From: Leisingera methylohalidivorans DSM 14336
GTDB lineage: Bacteria; Pseudomonadota; Alphaproteobacteria; Rhodobacterales; Rhodobacteraceae
Assembly: GCF_000511355.1 (NCBI RefSeq)
Contig: NC_023135.1
Coordinates: 1,266,371 to 1,330,370 of the forward strand
Length of the DNA: 64,000 nt
Reading direction: 5' to 3'
Position 1 is the stretch's first letter; the number at the start of each line of letters is the position of its first letter. Positions 10,954 through 19,235 of this stretch are shown in pieces. The notes beneath the pieces are model-generated. The model made no database searches, had not been told where the DNA came from, and was given only the letters and a program-made list of their open reading frames with translations. The position numbers and the translations under genes are program-made.

Positions 10954-12105
10954 ATGCAGCAAATTCCACCGCTTTGGCTTTCCCCTGAATCCCATCTGGC
11001 CCGCAGCGCGCCGGATCATCCGATCCTCTATTTCTCGCCGCGGGTGCTGCATGAGGTTGCGGGGCGGTTTCAGCGGGGGTTTCCGGGGCTGGTGACCTAT
11101 GCCGTTAAGGCCAACCCGCATCCTGCTGTACTGTCCAATCTGGCGGCGGCAGGGATCACCGCGTTTGATGTGGCCTCACCTGCCGAAATGGCGGCAGTGC
11201 GCGCTGCCAGCCCCGATGCGGTAATGCACTACAACAACCCCATGCGCTCCAAGGCAGAGATCGCCGCGGGGATCGAACATGGCGTCGCCAGCTGGTCGGT
11301 GGATGAGCTCAGCGAGCTGGAGAAACTGGGCGCAGTGCCGCGCTCTTGCGAAGTCGCTGTACGCTTTGCCTTGCCGGTGGCCGGCGCGGCCTATGATTTC
11401 GGGAGCAAATTCGGCGCTGCCCCGGAAGAAGCCATAGAGCTGCTGAAACAAGTGGCGGCAGCTGGCTGGACGCCTGCGCTGTGTTTCCACCCCGGCACCC
11501 AGTGCGAGGACGAAAGCGCTTGGGTGGAATACGTCCACGCTGCCAAGCGGATTGTGGACGCGGCGGGTGTGAAGATCGCACGTCTTAATGTGGGCGGCGG
11601 GTTTGCGGCTAACCGGGATGGCGTGGCGCCCGATCTGGAGAAAGTCTTTGCCGCCATTGGTGCCGCCGCGGATCAGGCGTTCGGCGCGGACGGGCCCACG
11701 CTGATCTGCGAGCCGGGCAGGGCGATGGTCTCTGAAAGCTTCACCCTGGCAGCCCGAATCAAGGGGATGCGTAAAGGCGGCGAGGTGGTGTTCCTGAACG
11801 ACGGCATCTATGGCGGGCTGGTTGATATCCGCGACATGGGTCTGCCGGGCCGGGTGGAAGTGGTAGGGGCGGACGGCGCCCATCGTGCAGGCCTGCGCCA
11901 GCCCCGCGTTGTGTTCGGTCCGACCTGTGACAGTCTTGACCGTTTGCCTGACGGGCTGCCGCTGCCTGGTGACGCCGAAACCGGCGACTATGTGCTGTTT
12001 CCGGGGCTGGGGGCCTATTCTTCGGCCATGAGCACGCATTTCAACGGCTATGGCCTGTCTGACGTGGCGACGGTGATCGAGCTGTCTGGACAAGCTGCCC
12101 GCTGA
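10954..12105 (+). CDS. Ornithine/lysine decarboxylase-type PLP enzyme (fold III)
   Basis: Decarboxylase of 383 residues of the eukaryotic-like ornithine decarboxylase/DAP decarboxylase group. The PLP lysine is in TYAVKANPHP near residue 48. ASPAEMAAV, HPGTQCEDE, the glycine-rich LNVGGGFA, CEPGRAMV, and the active-site GPTCDSLDRLP near the C-terminus follow in family order. It probably makes putrescine or cadaverine for polyamine synthesis. I start at ATG 10954 (MQQIPPLW) with GAGG 9 bases upstream; an earlier open frame would overlap the divergent regulator. GPTCDSLD favours ornithine decarboxylase over LysA. Confidence 0.9.
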   Translation: MQQIPPLWLSPESHLARSAPDHPILYFSPRVLHEVAGRFQRGFPGLVTYAVKANPHPAVLSNLAAAGITAFDVASPAEMAAVRAASPDAVMHYNNPMRSKAEIAAGIEHGVASWSVDELSELEKLGAVPRSCEVAVRFALPVAGAAYDFGSKFGAAPEEAIELLKQVAAAGWTPALCFHPGTQCEDESAWVEYVHAAKRIVDAAGVKIARLNVGGGFAANRDGVAPDLEKVFAAIGAAADQAFGADGPTLICEPGRAMVSESFTLAARIKGMRKGGEVVFLNDGIYGGLVDIRDMGLPGRVEVVGADGAHRAGLRQPRVVFGPTCDSLDRLPDGLPLPGDAETGDYVLFPGLGAYSSAMSTHFNGYGLSDVATVIELSGQAAR

Positions 12106-12153
12106 GGTTAGTCTCGCCCCGAAACGCCAGCCAGCGCGACCAAGGGGGCAAGC

Positions 12154-14451
12154 ATGGGAAAATTCGGTAACAGTCAGCCGGTGAAGCGGGTCGAGGACCT
12201 GCGGTTTCTGACCGGTCAGGGGCAGTACATCGAGGATGCTGCCCCGGCAGGCGCCCTGCGCGCCTGGGTGTTGCGCAGTCCGGTGGCGCATGGCGTGATC
12301 ACCGCGTTGAACGTTGAAGATGCGCGCGCGTGTGAAGGTGTCCATGCGGTTATCACCCTGGCGGACCTTGAGGCTGCGGGCATTGACATCTCTCTGGATG
12401 GCACCACGGTCAAGAACCGGGATGGCTCCGGCGGTGCCGCCCCCGAACGGCCGATGCTGGCCCGGGACCGCGTGCGCTATGTGGGGGAACCGGTGGCAGT
12501 GGTCATTGCCGAGACACTGGATCAGGCCCGTGATGCAGGAGAGCTGATCGAGCTCGACATTGATGATCTGCCTGCGAAGTTGGACGTCTTGCCCGGCGGT
12601 GAGCCGCTGCATGCGGAGGCGCCGGACAATCGCGCCTTTGACTGGGGCATGGGGGATGAGGCCGCAACGGCCGAGGCTTTCCGCACCGCGGCGCACAGCG
12701 TTGCGCTGCAGGTGGATGACAACCGGATTATCGTCAACTCGATGGAACCGCGCGGCTGCTTTGCTGAATGGGCCGGCGGGCGGCTGCATTTCACCTTCGG
12801 CGGGCAAGGGGTCTGGGTGATCAAATCCCAGCTGGCGGCCAAGTTCCGTCTGGACGAAGCAGACGTCAAAGTGACGATCCCGGATGTCGGCGGCGGCTTT
12901 GGCATGAAGGCCTTTCCCTACCCGGAATACTTTGCCGTCGCCCAGGCCGCCCGCGCGCTGGAGCGCCCGGTGTTCTGGATTGCCGACAGGACCGAGTCGA
13001 TGCTGAGCGACAACGGCGGGCGGGATCTGACCTCGCTGGCGGAGCTGGCCTTTGATGAGGATCTGAAAATCACTGCCTACAGGGTCAGCACCCGATGCAA
13101 CCTTGGCGCTTACAACGCGCATTTCGGCCAGCCGATCCAGACCCAGCTGTTCAGCCGGGTGCTGGCGGGTGCCTATGACATCCAGACTGCCTGGCTGCAG
13201 GTGGAAGGGATTTATACCAACACCACCCAGGTGGATGCTTACCGCGGCGCTGGGCGGCCCGAGGCGATCTATGTGCTTGAGCGGGCGATGGACCGGGCTG
13301 CGCGCGAGCTGGGCGTCGACCCGCTGGAGCTGCGGCGGCGCAATTTTATCAAACCGGCGGCCTTCCCCTATGGCACCGTAACCGGAGAGACCTACGACGT
13401 GGGCGACTTCGGCAAAGTATTGAGCCGCGCCGCGGATGAAGCGGATCTGGGGGGATTCGCCGCCCGCCGCGCCGCAGATGGTAAACGCGGCAAGTACCGG
13501 GGCGTCGGGGTCTGTTACTATATCGAAAGCATTTTGGGCGATCCTTCAGAAGGCGCGGAAGTGGAGTTTCTGGAGGGTGGCCGGGTGAATATCTATGTCG
13601 GCACGCAAAGCAACGGCCAGGGGCATGAAACAGTCTATGCCCAGTTCCTTGCGGACCAGAGCGGTATCCCGGCGGACCATATTCAGGTGATCCAGGGCGA
13701 TAGCGACCGCATTGCAACCGGCGGCGGCACTGGCGGGTCGCGCTCGGTCACCACCCAGGCCAACGCCACGCTGGCCGCGGTGGAGAAGATGATCGCTGCC
13801 TTCATCCCCTTCCTGGCGGAGGAGATGGGGGTGGAGGAGAATGAGATTGAATTTGATGGCGATACCTTCCGGGCTCCGGGCTCCAATCTGACCCCCACCA
13901 TGCTGGAAGCGGCAGAGATGGCCCGCGCGCAAGGGCGGCTCGATCTGCAGCGTCACGCGGCGCGGGCCCGGCTGCCTGGGCGGTCGTTTCCGAACGGCGC
14001 GCATATTGCCGAAGTTGTTATCGATCCGGAGACTGGGCAATCGGACGTGGAGCGCTACACTGTAGTTGACGATTTCGGTAATCTGATCAACCCGATGCTG
14101 GCCGAAGGGCAGGTGCATGGCGGGGTGGCGCAGGGGCTGGGACAGGCCATGCTGGAGCGGGTTGTCTACGATGCAGACGGACAATTGCTCACGGCTTCGT
14201 TCATGGACTATGCCTTGCCGCGGGCAAGCGGCGTCCCCATGATTGGGTTTACCTCTGAGCCAGTGCCCTCGACCCAGAATCCAATGGGAATGAAGGGCTG
14301 CGGCGAGGCGGGCACCGTCGGCGCGCTGGCCGCGGTTGCCAATGCGGTGCAGGACGCGGTCTGGGACCGTGGCGTGCGGCAGGTGGACATGCCGTTCACC
14401 CCGCAAAGAGTTTGGGAAGTGCTTAGGGATGTTTCTGACGCAGCTGAGTAA
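12154..14451 (+). CDS. Xanthine dehydrogenase/CoxL-type molybdopterin-binding subunit
   Basis: Large (molybdenum cofactor) subunit of the xanthine oxidase/aerobic CO dehydrogenase superfamily, 765 residues. N-terminal a/b hammerhead domain (VKRVEDLRFLTGQGQYIED, YVGEPVAVVIAET) is followed by the cofactor domains, with IPDVGGGFGMK and AYRGAGRPEAIYVLERAMD. AYRGAGR is the form II CoxL/general hydroxylase loop, not the AYXCSFR of true CO dehydrogenase. The catalytic glutamate is in GMKGCGEAGT near residue 712. No FAD (CoxM) or iron-sulfur (CoxS) partner is adjacent, so partners must be elsewhere. Substrate unknown. Confidence 0.9.
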   Translation: MGKFGNSQPVKRVEDLRFLTGQGQYIEDAAPAGALRAWVLRSPVAHGVITALNVEDARACEGVHAVITLADLEAAGIDISLDGTTVKNRDGSGGAAPERPMLARDRVRYVGEPVAVVIAETLDQARDAGELIELDIDDLPAKLDVLPGGEPLHAEAPDNRAFDWGMGDEAATAEAFRTAAHSVALQVDDNRIIVNSMEPRGCFAEWAGGRLHFTFGGQGVWVIKSQLAAKFRLDEADVKVTIPDVGGGFGMKAFPYPEYFAVAQAARALERPVFWIADRTESMLSDNGGRDLTSLAELAFDEDLKITAYRVSTRCNLGAYNAHFGQPIQTQLFSRVLAGAYDIQTAWLQVEGIYTNTTQVDAYRGAGRPEAIYVLERAMDRAARELGVDPLELRRRNFIKPAAFPYGTVTGETYDVGDFGKVLSRAADEADLGGFAARRAADGKRGKYRGVGVCYYIESILGDPSEGAEVEFLEGGRVNIYVGTQSNGQGHETVYAQFLADQSGIPADHIQVIQGDSDRIATGGGTGGSRSVTTQANATLAAVEKMIAAFIPFLAEEMGVEENEIEFDGDTFRAPGSNLTPTMLEAAEMARAQGRLDLQRHAARARLPGRSFPNGAHIAEVVIDPETGQSDVERYTVVDDFGNLINPMLAEGQVHGGVAQGLGQAMLERVVYDADGQLLTASFMDYALPRASGVPMIGFTSEPVPSTQNPMGMKGCGEAGTVGALAAVANAVQDAVWDRGVRQVDMPFTPQRVWEVLRDVSDAAE

Positions 14452-15505
14452 AAAGGTTCTTGAGTGGCTTGGCCGGCCGCTGCGCTCGGTGCATTCCGGC
14501 GAAACCAAGCAGCGCGGGCCGCAAGCCCATGTGATTATCCTGGACGGCACCATGTCGACCCTGGATGAGGGCCATGAAACCCATGCCGGGCAGCTGTTCC
14601 GGCTGTGCCGTGAAATGAGCGGCGAGGTCTCGGTCTTTTATGAATCCGGCGTGCAGTGGAAAGGCTGGGGCAGCGCCCCCGATGTGATGATGGGACGCGG
14701 CATCAACCGTCAGATACGCCGGGCCTATGGGTATCTTGCCTCCCGCTACCGTCCCGGCGACCGGATCTATCTGTTAGGCTATTCCCGCGGCGCCTATGCG
14801 GTGCGCTCGCTGGCCGGTGTGATCGACCGGATCGGCCTTTTGAGGGCGGAACATGCAACCGTGCGCAACATTCGCACCGCCTACCGGCATTACCGCCTGA
14901 ACGGGCGGTCAAAGACATCGGGCGCCTTCACCGCTGCGCATTGCCACGAAGAGGTCGGGATCGAGATGGTCGGCGTCTGGGACACGGTCAAGGCTTTGGG
15001 GCTGCGTCTGCCGCTGCTGTGGCGCTGGGCGGAGAACCGGCACAATTTCCACAACCACCAATTGGGCCACCACGTAAAAAGCGGCTACCACGCGCTGGCG
15101 CTGGACGAGACCCGCGATGTTTTCAATCCGGTACTATGGGATTGCCCCAAGGATTGGCGCGGTCATGTGGAACAGGTTTGGTTCCGCGGCGCCCATGGTG
15201 ACGTCGGCGGCCAGCTTGGCGGATTTGAAGAGGCCCGCCCCAAGGCAAACATTCCGCTGGTCTGGATGCTGGAAAAGGCCGAGGACCGCGGACTGCCGCT
15301 GCCGCTGGACTGGCGTATGCGGTTTCCGGTGGACCCAAATGCACCTTCGGTTGGCACCTGGCGCGGATGGGGCAAGATATTCCTGCTGCGCAGCCGCCGC
15401 CGGGTTGGTCTGGACGGCAGCGAGCGTTTGCACAGCAGCGTCGATGGCGCCAAACAGGGCGCTGCTGAAGATGGCGGCTGGCTGGCCATGTTCTCGAAGA
15501 CCTGA
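14429..15505 (+). CDS. DUF2235 alpha/beta-hydrolase family protein
   Basis: Protein of 358 residues with the DUF2235 fold found in phospholipase-like hydrolases and T6SS effectors. The nucleophile elbow is GYSRGAYAVRSLAG (near residue 113). The acid is likely the Asp in GVWDTV and the His is in GAHGDVGG. No signal peptide. The ATG at 14429 lies inside the end of the molybdoenzyme gene (23-base overlap, GGG upstream). No T6SS genes are nearby, so a housekeeping lipase/esterase role is as likely as an effector role. Confidence 0.85.
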   Translation: MFLTQLSKKVLEWLGRPLRSVHSGETKQRGPQAHVIILDGTMSTLDEGHETHAGQLFRLCREMSGEVSVFYESGVQWKGWGSAPDVMMGRGINRQIRRAYGYLASRYRPGDRIYLLGYSRGAYAVRSLAGVIDRIGLLRAEHATVRNIRTAYRHYRLNGRSKTSGAFTAAHCHEEVGIEMVGVWDTVKALGLRLPLLWRWAENRHNFHNHQLGHHVKSGYHALALDETRDVFNPVLWDCPKDWRGHVEQVWFRGAHGDVGGQLGGFEEARPKANIPLVWMLEKAEDRGLPLPLDWRMRFPVDPNAPSVGTWRGWGKIFLLRSRRRVGLDGSERLHSSVDGAKQGAAEDGGWLAMFSKT

Positions 15506-15582
15506 TGCCCCGGCGCGGCCGGGTTTACGCCCGTCAGCCAGGCAACCGGTCCCGGACGAAACGGTCACGGCGGCAATGACGT

Positions 15583-16098
15583 TCAGCCGCCAAGCGCCCG
15601 CCGCTCAAGTTCTTGCTGCAGCCGTTTCAGCGTCCGGGCCACGATCAGCCTGTGGGCGGGGCGGACCGGGATCATATAGACCCGGCCGAACAGATTGTGC
15701 GTCTTGACGGACGAAGTCACCGACAAGACACCGCTGTTGGATGAAACGCAGGTCATCACATCCAGGTGCCGGTCCCGGACGGTAAGGGTCAGAACCTCAT
15801 CCGACAGGGCCTCCACCAGAAAGAAATCCAGCTTATCACCTGTTTTGACCGCCGCTTTCGGTGTGCGGCTGATACCGCCGATGCGTTTGACCCCGAAACA
15901 GGCTGAAATCGCATCGCGTAGCCGGACAGCCAGCTTCATGCCAGGCAGAGGCCGCGCGTGCATAATGTTCCAGGCCGCCAGCGGAGTGACAGGGACGGGC
16001 AGGACGATGGATTGCGTATCCAGGAAATCCAGCTCCTTGGCAGGAGCCAGAATTTGAATGCGGGCTGTGGCGGCCCGGCCGAAACTGTTTGGCGGCAT
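15583..16098 (-). CDS. DUF2867 family protein
   Basis: Protein of 171 residues matching the DUF2867 pattern: KLDFFLVEALSDEVLTLTVRD, HLDVMTCVS, then VKTHNLFGRVYMIPVRPAHR. Members are a START/SRPBCC-like fold of unknown function, sometimes fused to NAD(P)-binding SDR domains. The ATG at 16098 (MPPNSFGR) is chosen for AGAGGG 7 bases upstream. It faces the DUF2235 gene tail to tail. Confidence 0.8.
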   Translation of the reverse strand: MPPNSFGRAATARIQILAPAKELDFLDTQSIVLPVPVTPLAAWNIMHARPLPGMKLAVRLRDAISACFGVKRIGGISRTPKAAVKTGDKLDFFLVEALSDEVLTLTVRDRHLDVMTCVSSNSGVLSVTSSVKTHNLFGRVYMIPVRPAHRLIVARTLKRLQQELERRALGG

Positions 16099-16178
16099 GA
16101 TCAGCCCTCTTTCCGGTCTTCCGGCGGCTCCGCCGGAGCATAGACGGATGGAGGCGGCGGGCAAGCCCGGAAGGCGGG

Positions 16179-16664
16179 TCAGCCCGGGGCCGCCTGCATC
16201 ACGATGCAGGTGGTGGAGCCGGTGGCATAGAGCCGCCGGTCCTGCAGCCCGCGGATTTCACCGTGCGCGACACCGGTGGAACGGCCTACGTGGTCGATGG
16301 TGCCGCTGCAGTCGATGGTGGTGCCCAGCGGGATCGCCCGCAGAATGTTGATCTTGTATTCCAGCGTTGTATAGACCGACCCCGCAGGCACTTTGGTCAT
16401 CACCGCGCAGGCCATGGCGCTGTCCAGCAGCGTGCCGTACCAGCCGCCATGCACGGTGCCCATCGGGTTGCAGACCGGGAATTCCGGCGTGCCGCGAAAC
16501 ACAACCTGGCCGTCTTCGACGCTGAGCAGATGATAGCCCAGCGTTTCCGCGATCGGCGGGCCGGGCAGGCGGCCTTCCAAAATGCCGCGCATGAAATCAA
16601 GACCGGAAATCCGGGTGATCTGCTCCACTGTCAGCAGGTCGGCAGGTTTGTCAGCATAAAACAT
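16179..16664 (-). CDS. PaaI-type hotdog-fold thioesterase
   Basis: Acyl-CoA thioesterase-like protein of 161 residues. The hotdog signature HGGWYGTLLDSAMACAVMT (near residues 72-90) contains the usual catalytic region, with NPMGTVHGG before it and YKINILRAIP, AHGEIR and LYATGSTTC strands after. Start ATG 16664 has GAGG 11 bases upstream; an earlier start is open but would run toward the metF end. It lies 65 bases downstream of the disrupted metF gene in the same direction, so the insertion may be polar on it unless it has its own promoter. Confidence 0.87.
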   Translation of the reverse strand: MFYADKPADLLTVEQITRISGLDFMRGILEGRLPGPPIAETLGYHLLSVEDGQVVFRGTPEFPVCNPMGTVHGGWYGTLLDSAMACAVMTKVPAGSVYTTLEYKINILRAIPLGTTIDCSGTIDHVGRSTGVAHGEIRGLQDRRLYATGSTTCIVMQAAPG

Positions 16665-16728
16665 GGCGCGCGGGTCCTCGGCGGGGAAATTCCCTCCATT
16701 AGAAACCGCGCGCGGGGGCCCGCAAGCC

Positions 16729-17565
16729 TTACGCCACGTTCTGAAGCGAGACCTTGGGTGTGACGCCCAGGGCAAAGCAGACATCGCGGGTCAGCTCGGG
16801 GCGGTTCAGCGTGTAGAAATGCAGCTTGTCAACGCCGCCCTCCAGCAGGTCCGAGCACAGTTCGGTGCAAAGTACGGTGGCCAGCAGTTCCGCGCGGTCG
16901 TCGCGCAGGGCCTTGTCAAAGGCGTCCTCGACCCACTGAGGGATGATGGTGCCGCAGCGTTTGGCAAAGTTGCGCGCGCCTTTCCAGTTCTCGATCGGCA
17001 GGATGCCGGGGGTGAGCTTGCTGCCGTCTATCCCGGCCTTTTCACAGGCATCGCGGAAGCGGAAGAAGGTCTCGGCCTCAAAGAAGAACTGGGTCAGCGC
17101 CTCATCCGCGCCGGCATCCAGTTTACGCTTCAGCCATTCCACGTCTGCGGCCTGATCTGCGGCTTCCGGGTGGCGGTCCGGGTAGGCGCCGACCTTGATG
17201 TTGAAATTGCCGCGCAAGGCCAGCCCCTTGATCAGCTCCACTGAACTGGCAAAACCGTCGGGGTGCGGGGTGAACTTGCCTTCGCCCTTGGGCGGATCGC
17301 CGCGCAGGGCGACAATCTCGGTCACGCCGGCTTCGGCGAACTGGTCGGCAATCTCCAGCGTTTCGGCCTTGGAAGCGTTGACGCAAGTGAGATGCGCGGC
17401 GACATTCAGGCCGGAGGATTTGTGCAGTGCAGCCACCGCGTCGCGGGTCAGCGTGCGGGTGGTGCCGCCTGCGCCATAGGTCACGGATACAAACCGCGGG
17501 TCCATCGGAGCGAGGACTTGCACGGTGTCCCAAAGCCGGAAGGAGGCTTCGAGATTTTGCGGCGT
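16729..17565 (-). pseudogene. metF: metF, C-terminal fragment (5,10-methylenetetrahydrofolate reductase)
   Basis: The reading frame encodes nearly all of MetF (about 278 codons from TPQNLEASFRLWDTVQVL to the stop), the FAD enzyme that makes 5-methyl-THF for methionine synthesis. Recognisable are FVSVTYGAGG, HLTCVNAS, IVALRGDPPKG, QFFFEAE, PGILPIENW and HFYTLNRPE. It lacks the first 13-14 codons, including the FEFFPP motif with the catalytic glutamate (Glu28 in E. coli). These lie 1.5 kb away beyond an insertion sequence. Upstream in this frame the IS reads to a TGA with no ATG; the first possible start is GTG at 17523, which lacks a ribosome site. An active product is unlikely. Confidence 0.93.
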
Positions 17566-17566
17566 A

Positions 17567-17583
17567 TTTTGTTGAAAAACTCC
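17567..17583 (+). repeat. IS left terminal inverted repeat
   Basis: TTTTGTTGAAAAACTCC, the outer end next to metF codon 15; pairs imperfectly with 19081-19097. Confidence 0.75.
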
Positions 17584-17641
17584 TCCTTGATTGCGGCCTG
17601 AACTACTGATTCAATTCCCGCATTGGGCGGGAGGATTTGCG

Positions 17642-19027
17642 ATGATGGGACCAAGGCAGGAGGCGCAGCCGTCGCTGTTCTACGAGTTCTCGCTGGAAGA
17701 TCATGTCCCTCAGGATCACCTTCTTCGGTCCATCGACCGCTTCGTCGATTTGACTGACGTCCGCGCCTATCTGGCGGATTTCTACAGCCACACGGGCCGC
17801 CCCTCCGTCGATCCCGAGTTGCTGATCCGCATGCTCCTGGTCGGCTATTGCTTCGGCATTCGGTCGGAACGGCGGCTTTGCGAAGAGGTGCATCTGAACC
17901 TCGCCTATCGGTGGTTTTGTCGGCTTGATCTGAGCGACCGGGTTCCGGATCACTCGACTTTCTCCAAGAACCGGCACGGGCGCTTCCGTGACAGCGAACT
18001 GCTGCGGCACCTGTTCGAGACGACTGTCGCCCGGTGTATCCAAGAAGGTCTGGTGAGCGGACAGCGCATGGCCGTCGATGCCAGCCTGATCGAGGCGGAT
18101 GCCAACAAGCAGAACTCGACGCCGAAGGAAGAATGGGATGCGGGACAAATCGATCCCGCCGATGCGCCCCGCGCCGTGCGCGAGTATCTCGACACCCTGG
18201 ACGAGGCCGCTTTTGGCGCCGCCAGCGAGGTGCAACCCAAGTTCACCTCGCATTCTGATCCCGCCAGCCAATGGACAGCGGCCCGTAAAGGCCCTGCATT
18301 CTTCAGCTATTCCGACAATTATCTCATCGACACAGATCATGGTGTCATCTTGGATGTGGAACCCACCCGCTCCATCCGGCAAGCAGAGGTCGGGTCAACA
18401 AAGACCATGTTGAAGCGGGTCAAAGAGAAGTTCGACCTGCATCCCGAACGCCTGATCGCCGACACGGCCTATGGCACCGGACCGATGCTGGGTTGGCTGG
18501 TTGAACGCAAGATTAACCCGCACATCCCCGTCTTCGACAAATCTGGCCGCAGCGACGGCACCTGGAGCCGGGCGGACTTCGAGTGGGACGCCGAGAACGA
18601 CCAATACGTCTGCCCCGAGGGCCAAGAGCTGAAGCAGTTCCGGCGGAACTATTCCGATCCGAACCGGGGGCCGACCGGACAGGGCAGAACCAAATACCGT
18701 GCCCTGAAACTGACCTGCCAGGCCTGCCCGTCCAAGGCGAAATGCTGCCCGAACGCAGATGCCAGATCAATCACCCGCGAAGAACACGAAGACGCCCGCC
18801 AGGTCGCCCGAGACATCGCAAAGACCAAGCAATACGACATCTCCATGAAGCTCCGAAAGAAGGTCGAGATGCTCTTCGCGCACCTCAAGCGCATCCTCGG
18901 CCTCGGAAGGCTACGATTACGTGGCCCATGCGGTGCAAATGACGAATTCCTCCTCGCCGCAACCGCCCAAAACATCCGCAAATTGGCCAAGATCTTTCCT
19001 GCACCGCAGCAGACGCGCACAGCCTGA
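17642..19027 (+). CDS. IS1182 family transposase (DDE)
   Basis: Transposase of 461 residues. N-terminal region QPSLFYEFSLEDHVPQDHLLRSID with the GRPSVDPELLIRMLLVGYCFGI segment is typical of the family. DDE residues lie in MAVDASLIEADANK (first Asp), LIADTAYGTG (second Asp) and KVEMLFAHLKRILGLGRLRLRG (Glu, with the YREK-like helix). A zinc-finger-like cluster (CQACPSKAKCCP) precedes the last block. ATG at 17642 has GGAGG 7 bases upstream. The gene is intact, so the element may be active or recently inserted. Confidence 0.93.
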   Translation: MMGPRQEAQPSLFYEFSLEDHVPQDHLLRSIDRFVDLTDVRAYLADFYSHTGRPSVDPELLIRMLLVGYCFGIRSERRLCEEVHLNLAYRWFCRLDLSDRVPDHSTFSKNRHGRFRDSELLRHLFETTVARCIQEGLVSGQRMAVDASLIEADANKQNSTPKEEWDAGQIDPADAPRAVREYLDTLDEAAFGAASEVQPKFTSHSDPASQWTAARKGPAFFSYSDNYLIDTDHGVILDVEPTRSIRQAEVGSTKTMLKRVKEKFDLHPERLIADTAYGTGPMLGWLVERKINPHIPVFDKSGRSDGTWSRADFEWDAENDQYVCPEGQELKQFRRNYSDPNRGPTGQGRTKYRALKLTCQACPSKAKCCPNADARSITREEHEDARQVARDIAKTKQYDISMKLRKKVEMLFAHLKRILGLGRLRLRGPCGANDEFLLAATAQNIRKLAKIFPAPQQTRTA

Positions 19028-19080
19028 TAGGAAAGGCGCTTGCGCCCAACTCAAGCAACGAAATTCTGCGCCCGCGAACG

Positions 19081-19097
19081 GGTGTTTTTCCACGGAA
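19081..19097 (-). repeat. IS right terminal inverted repeat
   Basis: Reads TTCCGTGGAAAAACACC inward on the minus strand; directly abuts metF codon 13. Confidence 0.75.
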
Positions 19098-19098
19098 T

Positions 19099-19137
19099 CG
19101 GCGGAAAGAATTCGAAGGAAATCTTGGGCGTCGTCAT
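19099..19137 (-). pseudogene. metF: metF, N-terminal fragment
   Basis: Thirteen codons, MTTPKISFEFFPP, with GAGA-type ribosome site upstream, directly joined to the right end of the IS. FEFFPP is the family-defining first strand and contains the catalytic glutamate. The frame then continues into IS sequence (IPWKNT...). Together with 16729-17565 it would rebuild a full-length MetF. Confidence 0.92.
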
Positions 19138-19188
19138 CTCAGGTCTCTCGCTAGGTTGATTTCACCTCTTGTTGCATGCGCAGCATTG

Positions 19189-19201
19189 TGAGACAATTTC
19201 A
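19189..19201. promoter_or_regulatory. Probable MetR-binding site
   Basis: TGAGACAATTTCA fits the MetR consensus TGAA-N5-TTCA with one mismatch and lies in the 98-base region between the metF and metR starts, 35 bases before the metR start codon. Confidence 0.6.
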
Positions 19202-19235
19202 TAATCCTCAAGAACAACATGAGCGCAATCGAATA

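Larger units (their letters stand above)
17567..19097 (+). mobile_element. IS1182-type insertion sequence inserted in metF
   Basis: About 1.53 kb with one transposase gene. Boundaries are set by the interrupted metF sequence on both sides and by imperfect terminal repeats that match at 13 of 17 positions (TTTTGTTGAAAAACTCC against TTCCGTGGAAAAACACC, inward). I see no clear target duplication at the junctions. Family assignment rests on the transposase. Confidence 0.88.

Noticed and set aside
11176..13122. 648-codon open frame on the minus strand
   Set aside because: Antisense to the decarboxylase and molybdoenzyme genes, which have clear motifs; no domain in the shadow.
12154..14451. True CO dehydrogenase large subunit
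   Set aside because: The active loop is AYRGAGR, not AYXCSFR, and no CoxM/CoxS genes are adjacent.
16729..17523. Functional short MetF from GTG 17523
   Set aside because: It would lack the first strand with the catalytic glutamate and has no ribosome site.
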